A stretch of DNA of 17,725 nt from Draconibacterium sp. (GTDB taxonomy: Bacteria; Bacteroidota; Bacteroidia; Bacteroidales; Prolixibacteraceae). The notes beneath the pieces were generated by a model. It did not search any database. It was not told where the DNA came from and saw only the letters and a list, made by a program, of their open reading frames with translations. Positions within the stretch are counted from its first letter, which is position 1; every line of letters begins with the position of its first letter. Below are positions 15,057-17,725 of this stretch, in pieces. The position numbers and the translations under genes were made by a program. The DNA lies in the NCBI GenBank assembly GCA_027011835.1, contig JALUZN010000471.1, positions 1 to 17,725 of the forward strand. Direction: 5' to 3'.

Positions 15057-15531
15057 AATAATAAGCAATACAACGCCTATTTTGTCTTTACTAAGAATTA
15101 ACAAACTTAGTTTGCTAAAAAAACTCTACGGGCAAATAATTATTCCATTTGCTGTTTATCAGGAAATTGAAAATGGGAGAGATAAACTATATTATCAAGA
15201 TTTATTGCGAATTAGCTGGATAGAAATTCAAAAAGTTAAAAATCCAGATTCGAGAAAATATCTTTTTGATTTGGATGATGGAGAAGCGGAAGTATTGGTT
15301 TTAGCCAACGAAATAAATTCCGATTTAGTTATTCTCGATGAAATAATGGGTAGACGATATGCAAGACAACTTAACCTTAAGGTCACCGGAACAATGGGGG
15401 TGTTGTTGAAAGCAAAAGAAGAAGGTTATATTTTATCGATTAAAGATTTATTGACAGAGCTTGCGCAGAAGGGAATATGGCTAAATCCTAAACTAATAGC
15501 AAAAGTATTAAAAATGGCCAACGAAGAGTAA
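15049..15531 (+). CDS. DUF3368 PIN-like toxin
   Basis: Predicted 160-residue PIN-domain ribonuclease-like protein, the toxin partner of UPF0175. The family N-terminus IISNTTPILSL (4-14) is present, with N7 where classical PIN domains carry the first Asp; Asn or Asp both occur in DUF3368. Further candidate metal-binding acids are E39 (VYQEIENG), D77/E79 (LDDGEAEVLVLA) and D97 (VILDEIMGRRYA), followed by LKVTGTMGVLL, the family's other landmark. Most of the active-site set is thus present. Translation is coupled to the antitoxin through the 8-bp overlap. Toxicity and RNA target are inferred from the family. The stop lies 18 bp before the ABC exporter's ATG, so readthrough could feed that gene. 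Confidence 0.82.
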   Translation: MRKIISNTTPILSLLRINKLSLLKKLYGQIIIPFAVYQEIENGRDKLYYQDLLRISWIEIQKVKNPDSRKYLFDLDDGEAEVLVLANEINSDLVILDEIMGRRYARQLNLKVTGTMGVLLKAKEEGYILSIKDLLTELAQKGIWLNPKLIAKVLKMANEE

Positions 15532-15549
15532 AAGCATATTGAATTATTT

Positions 15550-17370
15550 ATGAAAGATTTTCTAAAGTTACTTCGCCGGTTTATTCCTCCCTATAAAACC
15601 AAACTCATCTGGAATATTATTTTTAATGTTCTGAGTGCAATTTTCGGGGTATTCTCTTTTATTTTAATGAAACCAACGCTCGAAATTTTATTCGGGCAAA
15701 AAGAATTGGTAGTAACAAAGCCGGAATTTTCGTTGAATATCAGTTCGCTAACCGATACTTTTAATTTTTATGTAAGTAAAATTATTCAGGAGAGTGGTAA
15801 CGAAAAGGCACTTATTTTTGTCTCTATATTTTTGGTTATAGCAGTGTTTTTTAAAACCGGATTTTATTACCTCGCCAACTACATTCTGGTTTTTATCAGA
15901 AACGGTGTGGTTCGCGATATTCGTTCGCTCATCTATAAAAAGATTTTAAAATTGCCGCTGGGCTTCTATTCCGAAGAGCGCAAAGGCGATATTATGGCGC
16001 GCATTACCGGAGATGTTACCGAAGTTGAAAACTCGATTATGAACTCGATTGAGATGATGATTAAAAATCCGATTTTAATTCTTGTTTCGGTTACTGTGAT
16101 GGTTTATATGAGTTGGAGTCTCACCATTTTTGTGTTTATTATGTTCCCGATTGCCGGTGCAATTATTGGCCGTATTGGTAAAAGCCTGAAAAAAGAGTCG
16201 CGGAAAGGACAAGATAAAATGGGCGAAATACTTTCGATTGTTGAGGAAGACCTTTCGGGATTACGCGTAATAAAATCGTTTAATGCCGAAAAAACAGCAC
16301 AAAAACGTTTCGACAAAGAGAATGGGAATTATTTCCAAATTATGAACCAATTGATGTGGAGGCGCTACCTGGCACACCCAACCAGCGAGTTTCTCGGAAC
16401 AGTGGTTATTATGTTTGTTCTTTGGTACGGCGGGCAACTTATTTTAAACGATAATAGTTCGCTCGATGCAGCAGGATTTATTGTCTATCTTATCCTGTTT
16501 TACAGTATTATTAATCCGGCTAAAGCTTTTTCCACAGCACTTTACAGTATCGAAAAAGGGTTGGCATCGATGGATAGAATTGATAAAATTCTTATGGCCG
16601 ATTCGGAAATTGTTGATAAAGAAAATGCTTTCGAAATTGAGTCGTTCGAAAAAGAGATTGTTTACGATAATGTTTCGTTTGCCTACAACTCAACACCTGT
16701 TCTTAAAAATATTTCGTTGAACATAAAAAAAGGAACAACCATTGCATTTGTAGGACAGTCGGGTGGGGGGAAAACTACGCTTGTTGATTTGCTCCCCCGT
16801 TTTTGGGACGTTTCGTCGGGTAAAATTACCATCGACGGGCACGACCTGCGCGACCTGAAAATGAAAAATCTGCGCAACCTGATTGGCAATGTAAATCAGG
16901 AACCTATCTTATTTAACGACACATTTTTTAATAACATTGCATTTGGGGTTGAAAATGCAAAAACCGAAGATGTAGTTAATGCCGCAAAAATTGCCAATGC
17001 CCACAACTTTATTATGAGCAGCGACAATGGTTACGACACAAAAATTGGTGACCGTGGCGATAAACTTTCGGGTGGACAAAAACAGCGGGTTTCAATTGCA
17101 AGGGCAGTGTTAAATAACCCACCTATTTTAATTCTCGATGAGGCAACTTCGGCCCTCGATACCGAATCGGAAAAACTGGTGCAGGAGGCACTTGGTAATT
17201 TGATGAAAAACAGAACTTCGCTGGTAATTGCCCACCGTCTTTCGACCATTAAAAATGCCGACCTGATTTGCGTACTTCACGAAGGTGAAATTGTAGAACA
17301 GGGAACGCACAACGAGCTTTTAAAAATAAGCGGACGGTATAAAAAACTTCACGAGATGCAGATGTTTTAA
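15550..17370 (+). CDS. ABC exporter, MsbA-like (fused membrane and ATPase domains)
   Basis: Half-size ABC transporter of 606 residues working as a homodimer in the inner membrane. The membrane domain (about 15-335) has roughly six helices. The first extracytoplasmic loop is long (about 50-85), as in many Bacteroidota MsbA-like proteins. The ATPase domain (about 365-606) is complete: Walker A GQSGGGKT (402-409), Q-loop Q450, signature LSGGQ (506-510), Walker B ILILDE (526-531) and H-loop H562 in AHRLSTI. Full-length members of this group flip lipid A precursors or export hydrophobic drugs. Sequence alone does not separate these, though the MsbA-type lipid flippase is the usual reading. It starts 18 bp after the toxin gene with no visible promoter box, so it may rely on the upstream promoter. 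An 8-bp inverted repeat (17375-17382/17402-17409) after its stop is a weak terminator candidate. Confidence 0.92.
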   Translation: MKDFLKLLRRFIPPYKTKLIWNIIFNVLSAIFGVFSFILMKPTLEILFGQKELVVTKPEFSLNISSLTDTFNFYVSKIIQESGNEKALIFVSIFLVIAVFFKTGFYYLANYILVFIRNGVVRDIRSLIYKKILKLPLGFYSEERKGDIMARITGDVTEVENSIMNSIEMMIKNPILILVSVTVMVYMSWSLTIFVFIMFPIAGAIIGRIGKSLKKESRKGQDKMGEILSIVEEDLSGLRVIKSFNAEKTAQKRFDKENGNYFQIMNQLMWRRYLAHPTSEFLGTVVIMFVLWYGGQLILNDNSSLDAAGFIVYLILFYSIINPAKAFSTALYSIEKGLASMDRIDKILMADSEIVDKENAFEIESFEKEIVYDNVSFAYNSTPVLKNISLNIKKGTTIAFVGQSGGGKTTLVDLLPRFWDVSSGKITIDGHDLRDLKMKNLRNLIGNVNQEPILFNDTFFNNIAFGVENAKTEDVVNAAKIANAHNFIMSSDNGYDTKIGDRGDKLSGGQKQRVSIARAVLNNPPILILDEATSALDTESEKLVQEALGNLMKNRTSLVIAHRLSTIKNADLICVLHEGEIVEQGTHNELLKISGRYKKLHEMQMF

Positions 17371-17725
17371 CATCATTTTCAATTGTTGCAGCATATTAAA
17401 TTTGAAAATCATTAGAGTCCGTTTAAAATATGAGATTGCTTCGCTGGGGCACCAATGACACAAGTTATATATTGATTGTGTGTGAGCTTGTTTTGCGAAA
17501 GAAGTTGTTTTTAGTATTCCTTAATCTAACAAATATCCGAAATTAAGGGCATTGCGATGACGAGGAACGAGGAAGAAGCAATCTTAATAATTTCCCCGGA
17601 CAATAGTGAAAAGATAGTAAAGTAAAATAGGGAATTCTTTCTCCTGAGATGGCAAATTAAACTTGAAATACCATAAATTAGCGGAATCAATATTTATGAA
17701 TTAAACGCTTTAGACAGGATAGATT
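17371..17725. other. Non-coding right-end region (355 bp)
   Basis: No gene is recognisable. Just after the exporter stop, ATTTTCAA (17375-17382) and TTGAAAAT (17402-17409) could form a hairpin with a 19-nt loop but without a T-run. The middle holds an inverted repeat pair, annotated separately. The rest (17590-17725) is AT-rich with nothing I recognise; it may carry the promoter of a gene beyond the window. Confidence 0.6.
17431..17584. repeat. Inverted pair of a short dispersed-repeat-like sequence
   Basis: AGATTGCTTC (17433-17442), soon followed by CACCAATGAC, is matched on the opposite strand by GAAGCAATCT (17575-17584), which is preceded by GCATTGCGATGACGAGG. Both arms look like degenerate copies of one short sequence (AGATTGCTTC, then a CG-rich piece, then CAATG), placed head to head about 130 bp apart. 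Similar AGATTGCTTC...CAATGACG sequences are familiar to me as intergenic repeats in some bacterial genomes. The space between has no ORF worth reporting. It may be a decayed miniature element. Confidence 0.5.

Overview
The window looks like a chromosomal segment of a free-living member of the Bacteroidota. The evidence is AT-rich DNA, Bacteroidota-type promoter boxes (TAnnTTTG) at sensible distances before six genes, a secreted protease ending in a type IX secretion (Por) sorting domain, paired Bacteroidota-style haem-binding proteins, and short 5' leaders without clear Shine-Dalgarno sites. A Marinilabiliales/Prolixibacteraceae-like host is a guess from gene style only.

Layout. (1) Positions 1-4700, minus strand: a heavy-metal RND efflux operon. 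In transcription order it holds a small His-rich membrane protein with a TTG start, a lipoprotein adaptor, and a CzcA-class pump that runs off the left edge just before its C-terminus. (2) 4737-6932, minus: a lysyl-endopeptidase-like serine protease with propeptide and T9SS sorting signal. (3) 7068-7943, plus: two adjacent haem-binding (CXXCH) proteins, divergent from the protease. (4) 8103-8516, plus: a free-standing archaeal-type threonyl-tRNA synthetase editing domain, then an RhlE-like DEAD-box RNA helicase (8619-9860), each with its own promoter box. (5) 9902-12758, minus: mqnA (futalosine-route menaquinone synthesis), overlapped by 4 bp by a full-length NfeD/ClpP-class membrane protease, followed 11 bp later by a DUF1080 lipoprotein. 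(6) 12759-13219: a divergent intergenic region carrying a 165-bp nearly perfect fold-back (MITE-like) element. (7) 13220-17370, plus: purB, a UPF0175/DUF3368 toxin-antitoxin pair, and an MsbA-like ABC exporter. (8) 17371-17725: non-coding, with an inverted pair of a short dispersed-repeat-like sequence.

Most of the window is housekeeping or envelope biology. The points most worth a second look are the 165-bp palindromic element between mqnA and purB, the stand-alone archaeal-type Thr editing domain that seems to lack the catalytic lysine of its archaeal relatives, the near-leaderless toxin-antitoxin module, and the His-rich metal-operon leader protein. I did not find a convincing wholly new multi-gene system.
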